64,000 bases of DNA, from the NCBI GenBank assembly GCA_903813345.2, contig CAIIXF020000006.1, positions 17,610,348-17,674,347 of the forward strand. Reading direction: 5' to 3'. The stretch's first letter is position 1; the number at the start of each line of letters is the position of its first letter. The notes under the pieces were generated by a model that was given only the letters and a program-made list of their open reading frames with translations, was not told the origin of the DNA and ran no database searches. This DNA comes from Owenia fusiformis (taxonomy: Eukaryota > Annelida > Polychaeta > Sabellida > Oweniidae). Below, piece by piece: positions 62,032 to 64,000 of the stretch. A program made the translations under genes and the position numbers.

Positions 62032-62213
62032 TACAGTAAAACCTGTCTTAGTGAACACCTCTCTCTAGTGAACACCTGTCCCTAGTGGACACCCTTCCTA
62101 CGCACATAGTCCACTGACTTCTGTATAAATTACCCTCTCTCTAGTGAACACCTACCTACAGTGAACGTTTTTTCTTGGCAAAAAAATGTTCACTATACAC
62201 AAGTTTTACTGTA
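62032..62213. mobile_element. Tc1/mariner-type MITE with CAGTAAAACCTG ends
   Basis: TA|CAGTAAAACCTGTCTTAG at the left and AAGTTTTACTG|TA at the right. The interior repeats CTCTAGTGAACACCT-like units. TA at both borders fits a TA duplication. Confidence 0.75.
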
Positions 62214-62679
62214 GCTTCAATTGATTAATAATTGGTAAATAAGATTGAGCATTGACTAAATCTCATTATAAATAAACCATAAATCTTCAGTTTGAGGCAA
62301 TCCCTCCCCTCAATTTATTTTCTTGTAGATAGGGAATGTATCCAAATGTTGTTTGTGAATAAAGAAGATATTATTTTGTGATTCATATTTTAAGCTGCTC
62401 TCATTCATATAATAACAAAATTTGAAATGCTGATTTGTCATTCGCTTGAATTTTTCATCTCTACCTCTACAATCAACAAATCAAATATGAAGGCAAAATT
62501 GAAGAGTTCACCTGAAAACTGACTACCCTTAAAAATAAGAATTTCCTTATGAATGCTGGCTACAGGCCTGCTGTGGTATAATTAAGATGTTTTTGTTTTT
62601 GGTTGTTTACAATACTTTTATAACTAATGGAAGTATGGTATTTAAAGAATATGTATTTTAGGCCAAGTTATGAGGGCCA

Positions 62680-62725
62680 ACCAGAAAGTTTATCACAAAT
62701 TGCTGTCATCTTTTTTTGGAATTAT
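62680..62725 (+). mobile_element. Possible mariner-like end
   Basis: ATGAGGGCCAACCAGAAAGT has the form of a mariner terminal repeat. No partner end found. A solo CAGTGAAACCTG word follows at 62760. Confidence 0.3.
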
Positions 62726-62865
62726 GTCAATATCTCAACAGCATTAAATCACACTATACAGTGAAACCTGAAAATGAAAACTGATAGAACAGGTTTAAAG
62801 TATTCAAATGAGCTGATATCAATAGGGATTTAAAAATGGGATGTGTTCATATTAGTATGTAAAAG

Positions 62866-64000
62866 ACTAGATGCGAGTAGAAATAATTATTGGAATTACA
62901 CCTACGATGTAAAAGCGCTTTTTAAAATCCTATCGGGTTTCGACCCGCCTTTAGAGTCAGGTGTAATCACGATCGCGGATTTAGAAAAGCGCTTTTGTAA
63001 TCCTCCCAGACCCCTAGTCATTAAAAACCGCTTTCACACCCAAAGGCGGTTTAACGTGTAGGTGTAATACCGATTGGTTTTCAAGGCGCTTTAACTCGAT
63101 TTTACACTGAACGAAAACTATATTTGCTCATGAGCATCAAGCATGTTATTGATTTCCGGTGTGGAGGAAACTTCAAAAAACAAAATTCAAATATTCTGCA
63201 AAACTCAATCAAATCACCAAAATGTCGAAACAAAGTAGAATTTATTGGGACCACGTCAATACTGAGCGTATGCTAACGACCGAGCTTCTCTCTTTGCGCG
63301 CTTGTGCATTGTTTTCCATGCTTTCTTTAGCACATATTTGTTAACGCCAGAGGTAGATTGAATACGATTTAAGAAAAAAAGGAACATACAATATCGGATC
63401 ATTTTGAATCTCCAGAGATGGCGCTACGGTTGAAAGTGTATATCTAAATAGCAGATTTTGATGCAAATGCGATGGTTGATGGCAAATTTTTGTCTTAAAT
63501 CAGTCTAAAAGCGCTTTAGAAAAATCAAGTGTAATCACGAAAAGTTGTCTTCAAGGCGCTTTTAAAATTCTGGTGTAATCAGGATTGCAGTTTTCTAGCC
63601 TACGTTACCCAAAACGCCTTGAAAACGCCTTTAGCCATGAAATAGGTGTAATTCCACTAAATCTTGATTTTCGTCATTGAAAATTCAGTCAAACTGATGT
63701 CATATTTGGAATCTACATGTAAAATTACATCTAGAAATGTGGTTTTGAAAAGAGTTTATCAACTTTGAAAATTTAATTTTATTTGAAAATCTGACTTCTG
63801 GGTCGGGGAGATTCCCCATTATTGACCCCATATTGTAAAATCACAAAAAGTGAAATATCTTTTCTTGTGTTGGGCAGACAATATTTTCTTTTACTGGATA
63901 TATTTTAATTTGTATAACTATCGGATAAATAAGGGTAATATGAGAAACTACTAAAACCACTAAAACTGATGAATATTCAAGTTTAAAGGAACTTTGTAAT
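62866..64000 (+). repeat. Dispersed repeat, longest copy, interrupted and cut by the window edge
   Basis: Begins AGATGCGAGTAGAAAT, is interrupted at about 62880-63655 by another element, and resumes at AAATCTTGATTTTCGTCATT. It continues through 'TTTTCTTGTGTTGGGCAGAC' to the end of the window. Homologous to 57088-57275 and to the inverse of 34440-34770. Confidence 0.75.
62880..63655. mobile_element. Inserted element with TGGAATTACACCT ends
   Basis: TGGAATTACACCT near 62892 is answered by AGGTGTAATTCCA near 63645. The interior repeats AAGCGCTTTT, AAGGCG and GTGTAATCACGA words. Comparison with 57088-57275 shows the uninterrupted site, and AAAT at both edges suggests a short target duplication. 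Frames at 62843-63061 and 63159-63344 lie in it and have no recognisable domain. Confidence 0.7.

Overview
This is an AT-rich, intron-rich animal nuclear window. Genes are split by canonical GT-AG introns, and most of the DNA between and inside them is made of short DNA-transposon derivatives, fold-back repeats and tandem repeats. There is no bacterial, organellar or viral gene set. The repeat families (GGATCCGCCAGTG-ended, GGCCCGTAGCC-ended and CCGTCCGTCC-rich elements) and the tandem chymotrypsin-like genes suggest a marine invertebrate, lophotrochozoan or non-vertebrate deuterostome. The sequence alone does not fix the taxon.

Layout. (1) 1-6976, minus strand: the 5' two-thirds of a protein O-mannosyltransferase 1 gene (POMT1). 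Eleven coding exons carry one open frame of 486 codons; the rest lies beyond the left edge. Its last visible exon runs into a 42/44-bp minisatellite built from that exon's own 3' end and splice donor. (2) 7-24 kb: no confident gene. It holds a roughly 2.2-kb fold-back with a nested element, several MITEs, a 1.8-kb satellite with a 152-bp higher-order period, and two more tandem arrays. (3) 24.2-25.4 kb, minus: an intronless type II membrane protein with glycosyltransferase-like motifs. (4) 26.4-32.8 kb, plus: a complete 8-exon organic anion transporter (OATP/SLCO, 760 aa). (5) 33-37.9 kb: its 3' region and repeats. (6) 37.96-44.6 kb, plus: two tandem chymotrypsin-family genes of six exons, each 256 aa with matching intron phases. 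The upstream copy has Asp in place of the catalytic Ser; the downstream copy has an intact triad. (7) 46.35 kb, plus: a signal peptide plus LRRNT first exon whose partner exons are not visible. (8) 47-64 kb: repeats, including a 5.2-kb element with about 550-bp terminal inverted repeats and a 5-bp target duplication that contains a frameshifted C2H2 zinc-finger gene, and a 4.4-kb structure with arms of about 840 bp.

The genes do not form a pathway. POMT1 and the glycosyltransferase-like gene would act in the ER/Golgi, the transporter at the plasma membrane, and the proteases would be secreted. All exon joins were read by eye. Reading phase is consistent at every junction in the four multi-exon models, which is the main support for them.
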